Shown one piece after another: positions 1 to 8,574 of a stretch of DNA of 64,000 nt. The stretch spans positions 124,001 to 188,000 of the forward strand of contig NZ_VEBF01000003.1 in assembly GCF_007676705.1 (NCBI RefSeq), given 5' to 3'. Position 1 is the first letter of the stretch; every line of letters starts with the position of its first letter. A program made the translations under genes and the position numbers. This DNA is from Paenibacillus xylanexedens (GTDB lineage Bacteria; Bacillota; Bacilli; Paenibacillales; Paenibacillaceae). The notes under the pieces are model-generated. The model ran no database searches, was not told the DNA's origin, and saw nothing but the letters and a program-made list of their open reading frames with translations.

Positions 1-936
1 CAGAACTCCGAAGAAAGCGGCAATTCCATAAATGATCAGGACCGTCTGACGGTGACTGAATCCAAGTTCACGCAAGCAGTGATGCAGGTGACCTTTATCC
101 GGTGCGAAAATCGGTTTCCGCTGTACCGCACGACGGATAATCGCGAAGAAGGTATCCGAGAGCGGCACACCGATAATGATCAGCGGTGTAATAAAGGACA
201 CGATAGCAATTTGTTTGAATCCCAGCATGGACAGCATCGCCAGAGAGAAACCAAGGAATAGCGATCCGGTATCCCCCATGAAGATCTTGGCTGGGTGGAA
301 GTTGAAAAACAGGAATCCAATGATGCTACCCAACAACACAAGGCACATCAAAGCGATCATCATGTTCCCCATCAGGAAGGACATTACGGCAATGGTACCA
401 ATTGCGATACCAGATACACCCGCAGCCAGACCATCCAGGCCGTCAATAAGGTTAATCGCATTCGTTACACCAACAATCCAGAAGATCGTTAGTGGAATGG
501 CTACCCAAGCTTCGAGTGAAGAATAGGAATCCTGAAACGGAATGTTGACGAAATCTACCCGGATATTAAATCCGAATACAACGACAGAAGCAGCTACGAT
601 CTGACCAAGCAGCTTCACTTTGGCAGACAGTTCAAACCGATCATCAAGTGCTCCGATCAGTACAATAATCGATCCACCGATCAAGAACGCACTAACAAAA
701 CTCATATCCCGAGTCGTGAACCATGCCGATACAAACGGAAGCAATGCAGCAACTGTAATAATAAAGGCCAGGAATATCCCCAGACCGCCAAGACGCGGCA
801 TGATCCGTGTGTGTACTTTACGTGCATTCGGCGTATCCATCGCGCCAATGCGGACTGCGAACTTTTTAACAAGCGGTGTCAGGGCAAGAGCCAGTCCCAT
901 TGACACGATAAATCCAATGATAAAGATCGCTACCAT
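1..936 (-). CDS. tagO: MraY/WecA/TagO-family undecaprenyl-phosphate GlcNAc-1-phosphate transferase (3' end cut by window edge)
   Basis: Membrane enzyme expected to move GlcNAc-1-P from UDP-GlcNAc to undecaprenyl phosphate, the first lipid-linked step of wall polymer (teichoic acid or secondary cell wall polysaccharide) synthesis. 312 residues are visible and the C-terminus lies beyond base 1. Seen: a hydrophobic N-terminus, the early segment with DTPNARKVHT and RLGG typical of the family, multiple membrane spans, and the late cytoplasmic motif DKGHLHHCL that marks the WecA/TagO branch. Start ATG at 936 follows a GGGGGT site. It lies downstream of csaB-tagA on the same strand, separated by a palindromic repeat, which fits a role in the same polymer. 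Exact acceptor polymer is inference. Confidence 0.9.
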   Translation of the reverse strand, partial: MVAIFIIGFIVSMGLALALTPLVKKFAVRIGAMDTPNARKVHTRIMPRLGGLGIFLAFIITVAALLPFVSAWFTTRDMSFVSAFLIGGSIIVLIGALDDRFELSAKVKLLGQIVAASVVVFGFNIRVDFVNIPFQDSYSSLEAWVAIPLTIFWIVGVTNAINLIDGLDGLAAGVSGIAIGTIAVMSFLMGNMMIALMCLVLLGSIIGFLFFNFHPAKIFMGDTGSLFLGFSLAMLSMLGFKQIAIVSFITPLIIIGVPLSDTFFAIIRRAVQRKPIFAPDKGHLHHCLRELGFSHRQTVLIIYGIAAFFGVL

Positions 937-1043
937 TTGAACATTCGACCCCCAATTATAATACCTGTACGAAATTATAAATCCCCTGATCTCTTTTTAT
1001 ATATAAAAAATGTTTTGTTAGTCACTTTTGATGAAAAATTTTT

Positions 1044-1192
1044 GTTACACGATAACGGAGAGTGCAAGGAAAACCTAGAGAAGTGTAACGTTCGCATTTA
1101 TCACCGGATTTCATCCTTTGGAAAAGGATAAAAGGAAATCTGGGGATAACGGCGATCGACAGGTTGCCTTGCAATCGTAGTGCAAGTGTAAC
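1044..1192 (-). repeat. Dispersed palindromic element, copy 1 (149 bp)
   Basis: Bounded by a perfect terminal inverted repeat, GTTACAC at 1044-1050 and GTGTAAC at 1186-1192. Read on the minus strand it holds CGATCGCCGTTATCCCC, then an inner hairpin whose arms (TTATCCCCAGATTT / AAATCCGGTGATAA) pair with two mismatches, then a second half ending in CCGTTATCGTGTAAC. The same blocks recur at 5.4, 7.95, 13.4, 28.1, 29.6, 35.85 and 56.55 kb. No ORF with a ribosome-binding site was found in it. It fills most of the 375-bp gap between the tagO-like gene and tagA; the rest of the gap shows no feature. Confidence 0.75.
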
Positions 1193-1311
1193 GCTTCTGT
1201 TTTCATGGAGTGGCACACATGTAATCCGGAATGAATTATACGCTGATCACACCCGAAAAGCCATCCTCAATTTCTAGCAAAAACACGCATTTATCTCGCA
1301 ATTACCTGTTT

Positions 1312-2079
1312 TTAACGGACTTTCGTCACGTTTTCTTTGTCCCGCATCACCTTAACAGCGAATTTCGGAAGCGCAAGCATCCGGCCAGCCCGGCTTGGTT
1401 CACGCAACAAGCGATAGAACCACTCCAGTCTTAACTTTTGGAACAGTATAGGTGCACGTTTGGTTTTGCCCGAAATCACATCAAAGCTGCCGCCAACGCC
1501 CATGGTTACGGGAACCTGCAACGCATCTTTGTGCTTATGAATCCACGGTTCTTGGTTGTCGGCCCCACGTGCTACAAACAACAGATCCGGTGCGGCTTCC
1601 CGAATGGAAGCGATGACCTGTTCATCCTCAGCCGGACCAAAATAACCGTCGCGATAGCCCACAATTCGAATCGCCGGATATTGCTGTTGTAACCGAACTG
1701 CCGTTTCTTGAATCACCTCAGGGGTGGAACCCAGCAGATATACGCCCCATCGATAGTTTTCTCCAACACGCAGCAATTCATGTAAAAGCTCAAAACCCGG
1801 CACTCGCTCAGCTACAGGATCTCCACAATAGTTTGCAGCCCATACGACACCTGTTCCATCAGGAACAATCAATTCCGCAGCTTGCATGACTTCCATGATT
1901 GCGGGATTTTCCAATGCGGCCATAACCATAATGGGGTTAGCTGTAATGACCTGATATGGTGTCTGCTTGGACAGCACAGCTTCCTGGAGAACCTTTACCG
2001 TTTCTTTCATCGTCAGTTTGGAAAAAGGAATGCCGTAGATCGAAACGGTAGGTATTGATCCGGTCTGACTCTGACTCAT
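1312..2079 (-). CDS. tagA: WecG/TagA/CpsF-family glycosyltransferase (probable ManNAc transferase)
   Basis: 255 residues, full length for the family. By family it adds N-acetylmannosamine from UDP-ManNAc to undecaprenyl-PP-GlcNAc at the inner membrane face, the second step in linkage-unit or secondary cell wall polysaccharide synthesis. Seen: VPDGTGVVWA in the N-terminal half, GYRDGYF mid-protein, and the conserved GVGGSFDVISG and KRAP in the C-terminal third. The usual GxPKQE loop reads GADNQEPWI here, keeping QE. The ATG at 2079 is preceded by AAAGGATGAG that overlaps the csaB stop, so it is translationally linked to csaB. wecB/mnaA, encoding the enzyme that makes its donor, lies at 25963-27120. 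Confidence 0.9.
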   Translation of the reverse strand: MSQSQTGSIPTVSIYGIPFSKLTMKETVKVLQEAVLSKQTPYQVITANPIMVMAALENPAIMEVMQAAELIVPDGTGVVWAANYCGDPVAERVPGFELLHELLRVGENYRWGVYLLGSTPEVIQETAVRLQQQYPAIRIVGYRDGYFGPAEDEQVIASIREAAPDLLFVARGADNQEPWIHKHKDALQVPVTMGVGGSFDVISGKTKRAPILFQKLRLEWFYRLLREPSRAGRMLALPKFAVKVMRDKENVTKVR

Positions 2080-2086
2080 CTTTATC

Positions 2087-3268
2087 TCATCCTTTGCGGC
2101 CTAAATAGGTAATAATCTGCTGTGCAGGCACTCTGGCTTCCTGCTTCAGTTGGGTGATGCCTTCTTCATGTTCCTTCAACCACTGTGAACGTTGATCCAG
2201 CAGTCCAACGACAGTCTTGGCGAGCTTATCTCCATCGAGTGTATCTGTATTGCCTGCTGGTTCACTATCCAGACGAAGCAGGAATTGATCAATTTTCGGA
2301 TCATACGAGATACCTACCGGTGGAACATACTGCGATGCCGCATAGATCAGACTGTGCAGACGCATACCGATCACGAGATCACACTTGCTGACTTCCTCCA
2401 GCATAAGCTGAGGGTCTGTTAGATCCGGTGTGATGCTAATCTCGCTGCCTTTGCTGGTCACATCACCGAGCATTTCCATAAGGAATCGTGATGCCTGTTC
2501 ATCATTCGGCAAATGAAATGGTAGAAAACGCAAGTGCACGGCTCTTTTGGAGCACAACTTTTTCAATCCTGCAGCAATAGCCGTAAGCTCCTTGCGGTCT
2601 GACTCCCAGAATCGTACCGATATGCCGATCACAGGAAGCTTGGTATGTCCTCCAGATGTAGGTTCCACTCGATTAGCTTGAGTTGCAGCATCTGCTGAAA
2701 CAGCACCTGCCCCACTCTCCACTTTTGCTTCAGGTAATGGCAAGCCCATTACTGGGTCGGGTACGACATGGATCTGATTCCACTGTAACCCGAGCCCGCG
2801 CAGGTAGTCTGCAGATTGTTCATCCCGAACGGATACATAGGTGCAGGCCTTGAAGACCGATTTGATCATTGGATTGAAAATTTTGCGATTCACAGGGCCA
2901 ATACCCTGTGCATAGATAAACGTTGGTTTTTTCAACCATTGGGCCAGCTTGATCACACCCAGATAATAAGGAATGGATTTCAGTCCAGTTGCATCCTGCA
3001 ATAGACTTCCTCCACCACTGATTAATCCGTCACTCTCCTTGAGAGCTTCACGGACTTCCTTCAGTTTCATACGATGCACAGAGCGCACACCGTACATGGA
3101 GGTTGTCCACTCGGGATCACCCGAGAGTACAATCGGTTCAATAGTGACGTTTGACCGTTGACTTTCCTCTTCCAGCGCTGTCAAAATCGACTTCAGCACC
3201 GCTTCGTCTCCGCTGTTGCGGAATCCGTAATACCCCGAGATGACTAACTTTTGAGAAGTGGTGACCAT
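2087..3268 (-). CDS. csaB: Polysaccharide pyruvyl transferase CsaB
   Basis: 393 residues of the polysaccharide pyruvyl transferase family. CsaB transfers pyruvate from PEP to ManNAc residues of the secondary cell wall polysaccharide; the ketal is the ligand for SLH domains of S-layer proteins. Seen: SGYYGFRNSGDEAVL at the N-terminus, GGGSLLQD, QGIGPV, and GMRLHSLIYA near the C-terminus. A longer reading frame begins at 3298, but ATG at 3268 is preferred because GGAAGG lies 12 nt before it and the protein then starts just before the conserved region. Its start overlaps the end of the DUF5693 gene by 25 bp, so the two genes are coupled. Confidence 0.92.
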   Translation of the reverse strand: MVTTSQKLVISGYYGFRNSGDEAVLKSILTALEEESQRSNVTIEPIVLSGDPEWTTSMYGVRSVHRMKLKEVREALKESDGLISGGGSLLQDATGLKSIPYYLGVIKLAQWLKKPTFIYAQGIGPVNRKIFNPMIKSVFKACTYVSVRDEQSADYLRGLGLQWNQIHVVPDPVMGLPLPEAKVESGAGAVSADAATQANRVEPTSGGHTKLPVIGISVRFWESDRKELTAIAAGLKKLCSKRAVHLRFLPFHLPNDEQASRFLMEMLGDVTSKGSEISITPDLTDPQLMLEEVSKCDLVIGMRLHSLIYAASQYVPPVGISYDPKIDQFLLRLDSEPAGNTDTLDGDKLAKTVVGLLDQRSQWLKEHEEGITQLKQEARVPAQQIITYLGRKG

Positions 3269-5265
3269 TTTTTCCAACATCCTTCCGCTACTTGCCACAC
3301 ACCCACAGCAATGATACCGAAGATTAAGCCAAGTCCCAATCCCATCACTCCACGAATGAGTGACAATACAGCCGGCGTATGAATATGCGCGAACGTATCC
3401 ACCATGGACAACTGTCCAATCGCTGCAATAATGAGCACAAAGACGACTTTACGATATTTTAAAGCGGCGAACACGCCAACGATAAACAGCGGGTGTCCCA
3501 GCATAAATTCTTTGAATCTCGGACGTACACCGAACGTATCTTCCAGCGTGGTACGCAGGAACATCTCAAATGGTGTTACTGAACCCGAGTTGCCTGTACG
3601 GCTCAAGTAATAGTATCCAACAACGGCAGCAACAAGCGCCAAAACAACCATTAACACATTAATTGGCATACGAAGCATTTCTTTAATTTGTTTAATCGAG
3701 AACGATCCCGAACCACGATAAAACACAATGTAGATCGCTACCAGTGCCATAGGTGCAAAGTGCAACAGACTTACGCCGCGGAACTGGTTAATCACCAGAC
3801 TGTACGTAATGCTGTTAAGCAGCGCGATGACAAAAGGTACCGCCAGGAACGACAGAATTGATGTTCTTACATATAACACCAACGTTTGCTTCAAACGACG
3901 ACCCGCAGATGCGTCGGGTTGACGCTGTTGCTGATAGTTCACTGTACGAACAGCCAGCACCATCGCTATGGTCGGCGCAGCTATGGCCACAAGCAAGGCA
4001 ATCCCTTGCTCCAGCAGCGTTGGTTTCAAAAGGAACAATCCGGCACTGCCAACCAGAGCAACTACAAATGCGATCAATGTCAGTAGTGGGATAAAATAAG
4101 AAACCATAAGTGCAATCATGGCAATCGCACCAACGAGAGCAACCAGCTTCGCATAACGCTGAATCGAAGAATCCTTAACTGTGAATGCTTCAGCTTGTCC
4201 AAGTTCAAATCCACGCTTCGCCATGCGTTCTACCGCATGCCCCGGTTCACCCAGGCTGTTGATCAGATTCTCAATTGGATCTGTAATCATGGCCTTGGCT
4301 GTATTCCGGCTAGGGGAAGCATTCATATAGAGCATTCGAATGTTACGATCCTTGGTTGCCAGAACAAAACGGTCAGCTATGACATCGACGTCCAAGTTGG
4401 CATCGCCGTCACTAAGCGAGTACAGACGCGTAACGTTGTAATCCGTTTTATACGCAAGGGTCTGGAATCCAGACTGTGGTTTCTTCAAGTTCTCAATGGC
4501 TGCAAGACCAATATCGTGCTTGTTCAGCAACTGTGCGAACTGGTCGAGACTTTTCATCTCTTCATTATCATTGTACCCTTTCACAGCATCACCATCAAAC
4601 AAGATGCGCTTCACACCATTCTCCTCGAAGAAAGTAAGCAAGCGCTCCATCGATTCTTGGCTGTAAGGCACACTGTCTGAAATCCGCGGCAAAATGTAGA
4701 AACCTTTATCACGCAGCATCTTCACGGCAACCGGATCGGGCTGCAAAGGCTGCATGTTGGCATTCTCCGGAGGAGTCTGCAATATTAAGCCGCTACGACC
4801 TTCATATTCCCATGGGACTACTGGGATCTGCCGATCAGCGAACGTCTGTTCAATAATAGGGGTATACGTCTGTGCGTTTTCCTCTGATGTAAATAACACA
4901 TACGTGTAATTTGCGTTAGAAGGAATCACATCTTTGGTCAGGTTCGCGAGATCCTGGCCGTTATATACCATTAGTCGACGTGTCTTTCTCAGCTCGTCCA
5001 ATGTACTTTCGAACACAGCCATCGTTGTTACGCCTGCGTCTTTTAGACGAGTCAATTGTTCATTCATGAAATCTTGTGGATGTGCCTGATAGGCGGAGAT
5101 ATCCAGCAGACCCCGATAGTTGAAGACAAGCTCCACCTTTTTGGCAGAAGATTCTGTCTGCACCCGATCACTGATTACAGGGATGGACGCAACCAGACCG
5201 ATAATAACGACGAGCCACAACCACTTCCGAGAAGCGTTATTCCAATAAAGCCATTTTTGACGCAC
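3244..5265 (-). CDS. DUF5693-family polytopic membrane protein
   Basis: 673 residues. Layout: one N-terminal membrane segment (WLWLVVIIGLVASIPVI), an extracytoplasmic region of about 340 residues, then around ten hydrophobic segments to the C-terminus. The family has no assigned biochemical role that I know of. An in-frame ATG at 5325 lacks a ribosome-binding site, whereas GTG at 5265 follows AGGAGGT with 7-nt spacing, so GTG is chosen. The gene overlaps csaB and the set reads as one operon (DUF5693-csaB-tagA). The placement suggests a job in export or assembly of the pyruvylated wall polymer, but this is inference from context only. Confidence 0.85.
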   Translation of the reverse strand: MRQKWLYWNNASRKWLWLVVIIGLVASIPVISDRVQTESSAKKVELVFNYRGLLDISAYQAHPQDFMNEQLTRLKDAGVTTMAVFESTLDELRKTRRLMVYNGQDLANLTKDVIPSNANYTYVLFTSEENAQTYTPIIEQTFADRQIPVVPWEYEGRSGLILQTPPENANMQPLQPDPVAVKMLRDKGFYILPRISDSVPYSQESMERLLTFFEENGVKRILFDGDAVKGYNDNEEMKSLDQFAQLLNKHDIGLAAIENLKKPQSGFQTLAYKTDYNVTRLYSLSDGDANLDVDVIADRFVLATKDRNIRMLYMNASPSRNTAKAMITDPIENLINSLGEPGHAVERMAKRGFELGQAEAFTVKDSSIQRYAKLVALVGAIAMIALMVSYFIPLLTLIAFVVALVGSAGLFLLKPTLLEQGIALLVAIAAPTIAMVLAVRTVNYQQQRQPDASAGRRLKQTLVLYVRTSILSFLAVPFVIALLNSITYSLVINQFRGVSLLHFAPMALVAIYIVFYRGSGSFSIKQIKEMLRMPINVLMVVLALVAAVVGYYYLSRTGNSGSVTPFEMFLRTTLEDTFGVRPRFKEFMLGHPLFIVGVFAALKYRKVVFVLIIAAIGQLSMVDTFAHIHTPAVLSLIRGVMGLGLGLIFGIIAVGVWQVAEGCWKKWSPLLKS

Positions 5266-5384
5266 TACATGTACCTCCTCAAGTGTTGGAACCAAATGCA
5301 CGTTCAGCTCAAGTAATTCGTTCATTTAACATTCATACAATAATAGGATACAAACAGCTTGTGTCAACAAGCCCTCTTATATGC

Positions 5385-5491
5385 CATATAGATTGAACCA
5401 AAGCAATATTTCACTTGCCACTTCGATGACAGAACAACCTTTCGATCGCTGTTATCCCCCGATTTGTAAACGTTTAGTTCAATATATATAG
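5385..5491 (+). repeat. Dispersed palindromic element, copy 2 (short subfamily)
   Basis: About 107 bp. Its ends are imperfect inverted repeats (CATATAGATTGAACCAAA and TTTAGTTCAATATATATAG). It carries CGATGACAGAACAACC followed by TTTCGATCGCTGTTATCCCC, the signature block of the larger family. Copy 35805-35901 shares the same ends and the same CGATGACAGAA block, so these two form a subfamily without the long hairpin. It lies between pgcA and the DUF5693 gene. Confidence 0.6.
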
Positions 5492-5514
5492 ATCCATCTA
5501 TAATATTATTTCAA

Positions 5515-5555
5515 AGAAAAACCCCTCCGCCAACCAACCTTACGGTGCGGAGAGG
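5515..5555 (-). terminator. Intrinsic terminator of pgcA
   Basis: On the minus strand a stem CCTCTCCGC / GCGGAGG (one unpaired base) is followed by GGTTTTTCTTT, 35 nt after the pgcA stop. Confidence 0.8.
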
Positions 5556-5589
5556 CCTTCTCATGTCCTTACTTGTTGCTTCAATCCTA

Positions 5590-7311
5590 TTATTGTGCGT
5601 CTACACGCGACATCACTGTAGTTACCAGACGCTCGATCCGACTTTCCGCATCTTCCAGGTTTTCGCCACGTACGGCGAAGTATACTTTGATCTTCGGTTC
5701 TGTTCCTGAAGGACGCAAGCAGAACCATGAACCGTCTGCCAAAATGAACTTCAGTACGTTCTCCTTCGGAAGACCGTCCAGACCAAGAGAATAATCCAAT
5801 ACATCTTGTACAGCAGTTCCCGCTACTTCTTGTGGTGGATTGGAACGCCAGTCCGTCATTTTTGCCTGAATCTGAGCTACGCCGTCTTTGCCTTTCAGCG
5901 TACGGGACTCCAGCTTCTCCAGGAAATATCCGAATTGGTTGTACAGCTCTTGCAAAACATCATAGAGTGTCTTGCCTTGGCTCTTATAGTACGCAGCTGC
6001 TTCAGCAATCAGCATCGAGGCAAGGACAGCATCCTTATCACGGGCATAATTGCCTGAAAGGTAGCCATAACTCTCTTCATATCCGAATAAGAATGTATGA
6101 CTGCCTGTTGCTTCGAACTGGTTCATTTTTTCACCGATATATTTGAAGCCTGTCAGGGTGTTCATCACTTCTGCACCGTATTGTTCAGCAATGACAGCAC
6201 CCATCTCACTTGTTACGATCGTTTTGACAACCGCGCCGTTGCTTGGCAGTGTACCCGTCTCTTGCAGGCGGCTCAACAGGTAATGTACCATAATGGCACC
6301 AGACTGGTTACCGGACAAGACGAAATATTTGCCATCGTTGTCTTTCACAACAGCACCCATACGGTCTGCATCCGGATCAGTTCCGATCAGAATGTCAGCG
6401 CCCACGGATTCTCCCAGCTTCATTGCGAGCGTAAACGCTTCGCGTTCTTCCGGGTTAGGCGATTTCACGGTAGAGAACTCAGCATCCGGCTGTTCTTGTT
6501 CAGCCACAATGTGTACTTGCTCGAATCCGATCTGCTCCAGCACGCGACGTACAGGGATGTTGCCTGTTCCGTGCAGCGGTGTGTATACGATTTTGAAATC
6601 ACGACCTATGCCGGATTGGATCAGTTCACGACTCAGGCTACGGCTTCCTACGGTGTCCACGAACGCTTGGTCTTGCTCTTCACCCAACCAGATCAGAAGG
6701 CCTTGAGCCTCTGCTTCTTCTTGCGTCAGCTTCTTCACGTCAGCAAGAGAAGGTACTTCCTGGATGTACTGAATGACTTTTTCCGCTTCATCCGGTACCA
6801 ATTGACCACCCTCATGGTTGTACACTTTATATCCGTTATATTCCGGTGGGTTATGGCTCGCTGTTACGACGATTCCGCCAGTGGCCTTCTGATGACGCAC
6901 TGCGAATGACAATTCCGGAGTCGAACGAAGGGATGGGAACAGCTTGGCTACAATGCCGTTTCCAGCCAATACAAGCGCAGCATCCAATGTGAATTCAGGC
7001 GAGAAATGACGGGAATCATGGGCAATGACTACAGAAGGTTTGCCTTCTTTGTCACCATGTTCCTCAAGCAGATAACGCGCGAACCCTTGCGTTGCCCGAC
7101 CTACAGTGTAACGGTTCATCCGATTGCTTCCGGCACCAATAACTCCACGCAATCCCCCTGTACCGAACTCCAGGTTTCTGTAAAAACGTTCCTCCAGCTC
7201 TTTCGGCTGATCCTGCAAGTCACGAAGCTCCTGTTTCGTTGCTTCATCAATCGAAGCATCCTCCAACCATTGCTGCAACGTCTCTGCTGCTGTTGTGCTT
7301 AACTGTTCCAT
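5590..7311 (-). CDS. pgcA: Phospho-sugar mutase (alpha-phosphoglucomutase)
   Basis: 573 residues, usual length for the Firmicute PgcA group. It interconverts glucose-6-P and glucose-1-P in the cytoplasm, supplying UDP-glucose for wall polymers and glycolipids. Seen: phosphoserine loop TASHNPPEYNGYKVYN near residue 145, metal loop GTDPDADRMG near residue 310, sugar-binding loop GYEESYGYL near residue 405, and phosphate-binding RPSGTEPKIKVYF near the C-terminus. All four catalytic elements are intact. ATG at 7311 follows GAAGGGG. It has its own terminator and 110 bp separate it from fabZ. The substrate could also be mannose phosphate, but the sequence group favours glucose. Confidence 0.93.
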   Translation of the reverse strand: MEQLSTTAAETLQQWLEDASIDEATKQELRDLQDQPKELEERFYRNLEFGTGGLRGVIGAGSNRMNRYTVGRATQGFARYLLEEHGDKEGKPSVVIAHDSRHFSPEFTLDAALVLAGNGIVAKLFPSLRSTPELSFAVRHQKATGGIVVTASHNPPEYNGYKVYNHEGGQLVPDEAEKVIQYIQEVPSLADVKKLTQEEAEAQGLLIWLGEEQDQAFVDTVGSRSLSRELIQSGIGRDFKIVYTPLHGTGNIPVRRVLEQIGFEQVHIVAEQEQPDAEFSTVKSPNPEEREAFTLAMKLGESVGADILIGTDPDADRMGAVVKDNDGKYFVLSGNQSGAIMVHYLLSRLQETGTLPSNGAVVKTIVTSEMGAVIAEQYGAEVMNTLTGFKYIGEKMNQFEATGSHTFLFGYEESYGYLSGNYARDKDAVLASMLIAEAAAYYKSQGKTLYDVLQELYNQFGYFLEKLESRTLKGKDGVAQIQAKMTDWRSNPPQEVAGTAVQDVLDYSLGLDGLPKENVLKFILADGSWFCLRPSGTEPKIKVYFAVRGENLEDAESRIERLVTTVMSRVDAQ

Positions 7312-7422
7312 TCCGATAAACCCCTTCCGTCTATATAAATTCAGGTGTGCTGAGATACTTCAGCATCTTGCATCATTCGGCCCGACTACGTTCCTGCATG
7401 ATGTAAATGCTCACGTATGTAA

Positions 7423-7854
7423 TCAGCTTGGGTCAGACAGTGCAAACATGATCTCGCCTTCAGCGACCACTTTGTCGTCCACTCGGGCTGTTGCTTTACC
7501 TTTACCAATAGAACCCTTCAGACGCGTAATCTCCACTTCCAATATCAACGTATCGCCGGGCACAACTTGTCCACGGAATCGGAAGTTGTCCAGTCCCGCC
7601 AAAAAGCCGATTTTGCCTTTATTGCCTTCCATATTCAGAATAGCTACTGCGCCAACCTGAGCCAGCGCTTCTGTAATCAGCACGCCAGGCATTACCGGAT
7701 ACTCTGGGAAATGACCAATGAAGAATGGTTCGTTGATCGTTACGTTTTTCAGACCAACGGCACGTTTGCCATCCTCAATCTCTAGAATCTTGTCCACCAG
7801 CAAAAACGGGGGGCGGTGCGGGATGATTTCTTGAATCTGTTTGATATCGAGCAC
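7423..7854 (-). CDS. fabZ: 3-hydroxyacyl-[acyl-carrier-protein] dehydratase FabZ
   Basis: 143 residues. Dehydrates 3-hydroxyacyl-ACP to trans-2-enoyl-ACP in type II fatty acid elongation. Seen: LDIKQIQEIIPHRPPFLLVD at the N-terminus and the hot-dog active site GHFPEYPVMPGVLITEALAQ with catalytic His and Glu. The frame is open to 7899, but GTG at 7854 follows AGGAGATAACACT and gives the standard FabZ start, so it is chosen. In Bacillus fabZ also follows mbl-flhO-flhP; here it sits one gene further on. Confidence 0.95.
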   Translation of the reverse strand: MLDIKQIQEIIPHRPPFLLVDKILEIEDGKRAVGLKNVTINEPFFIGHFPEYPVMPGVLITEALAQVGAVAILNMEGNKGKIGFLAGLDNFRFRGQVVPGDTLILEVEITRLKGSIGKGKATARVDDKVVAEGEIMFALSDPS

Positions 7855-7947
7855 AGTGTTATCTCCTCTCGGGATGTTTATATGAGCATTCTTCATCATA
7901 AAGTTTTCATGTGCGCACAGGTGGCCGTTGCGGTTACGGATCGTTCT

Positions 7948-8035
7948 TTCGATCGCTGTTGTTTCCTAATGTTTCTGAACTATTTTCAGATGGATAACAT
8001 TCGGAAACAAAGGCGAGCGCTTCGCTTCTTTCAAA
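7948..8035 (+). repeat. Dispersed palindromic element, copy 3
   Basis: Begins CTTTCGATCGCTGTTG, then a long hairpin with arms GTTGTTTCCTAATGTT and AACATTCGGAAACAA, then AAGGCGAGCGCTTCGCTTCT. The inner stem differs in sequence from other copies but is still paired, so structure is kept while bases change. It lies in the 483-bp gap between fabZ and the EpuA-like gene. The same gap has a bulged hairpin at about 8197-8245 (GGTCTCTC... / ...GGGGAGGCC) followed by TCTTTT, of unknown role. Confidence 0.6.
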
Positions 8036-8289
8036 CGATTCCGTTCCCTCCACTGACTTTAGTGCGGACGTGAAAAACCTGATTATCATCAAGTCGAAGC
8101 TCATATAAAAGGTTTTTAATTTTAATGTTGTATGAAAAGCATTTTTTCGGTTAACACTAGTTATATCCTTCATGACTGCAGTAGTGAAGGTTAAGATAAG
8201 GGGTCTCTCTTCGCGATGACGAATGTCTTTCGCAGGGGAGGCCTCTTTTGCTATGAAACGTCATCCATCATTATACTGTTTTCAACGTC

Positions 8290-8323
8290 AAAAAGAAAAC
8301 TCCTGCCTGCGCAGGAGTTTTCG
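8290..8323 (-). terminator. Intrinsic terminator after the flhO-flhP-epuA group
   Basis: Perfect stem AAAACTCCTGC / GCAGGAGTTTT; on the minus strand it is followed by CTTTTTG. It is nearly symmetric and could act in both directions. Confidence 0.85.
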
Positions 8324-8337
8324 CTGAACTCGTTACA

Positions 8338-8562
8338 TTATGGAGCGAACACCAGATTATATACATGTTCCCATGTACTCCATTGCCATACGGAACCGAT
8401 ATCCTGTTTGCCCAGTACCACATATCCAGCTACCATTCCGCCAGCGAGGGCAAGAACAAGCAGGACAGGAACAAGGAACCATCTTGCGATGCGCCATCCA
8501 CTTTTCTTCTTCTTGACTTCCTTCTTCTCCGGCTTACTGTTCTGCTGCTGTGTTTCTGTCAT
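8338..8562 (-). CDS. EpuA-like small membrane protein (annotated in databases as 'DNA-directed RNA polymerase subunit beta', PF11772 type)
   Basis: 74 residues: a charged N-terminus (KPEKKEVKKKK), one membrane segment (WFLVPVLLVLALAGGMVAGYVV), then GKQ and a short outside tail ending TWEHVYNLVF, which matches the small EpuA-type family. Despite the common database label it has no RNA polymerase features. ATG at 8562 is preferred over 8571 because AAAGGTG then lies 6 nt upstream. It starts 12 nt after the flhP stop, so it belongs to the flhO-flhP transcript. Confidence 0.75.
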   Translation of the reverse strand: MTETQQQNSKPEKKEVKKKKSGWRIARWFLVPVLLVLALAGGMVAGYVVLGKQDIGSVWQWSTWEHVYNLVFAP

Positions 8563-8574
8563 CACATTCACCTT

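Noticed and set aside
6097..6909. 270-codon plus-strand frame
   Set aside because: Antisense to pgcA with its catalytic motifs on the minus strand.
7934..8173. 79-codon minus-strand frame upstream of fabZ
   Set aside because: Overlaps a repeat copy and lacks a ribosome site.
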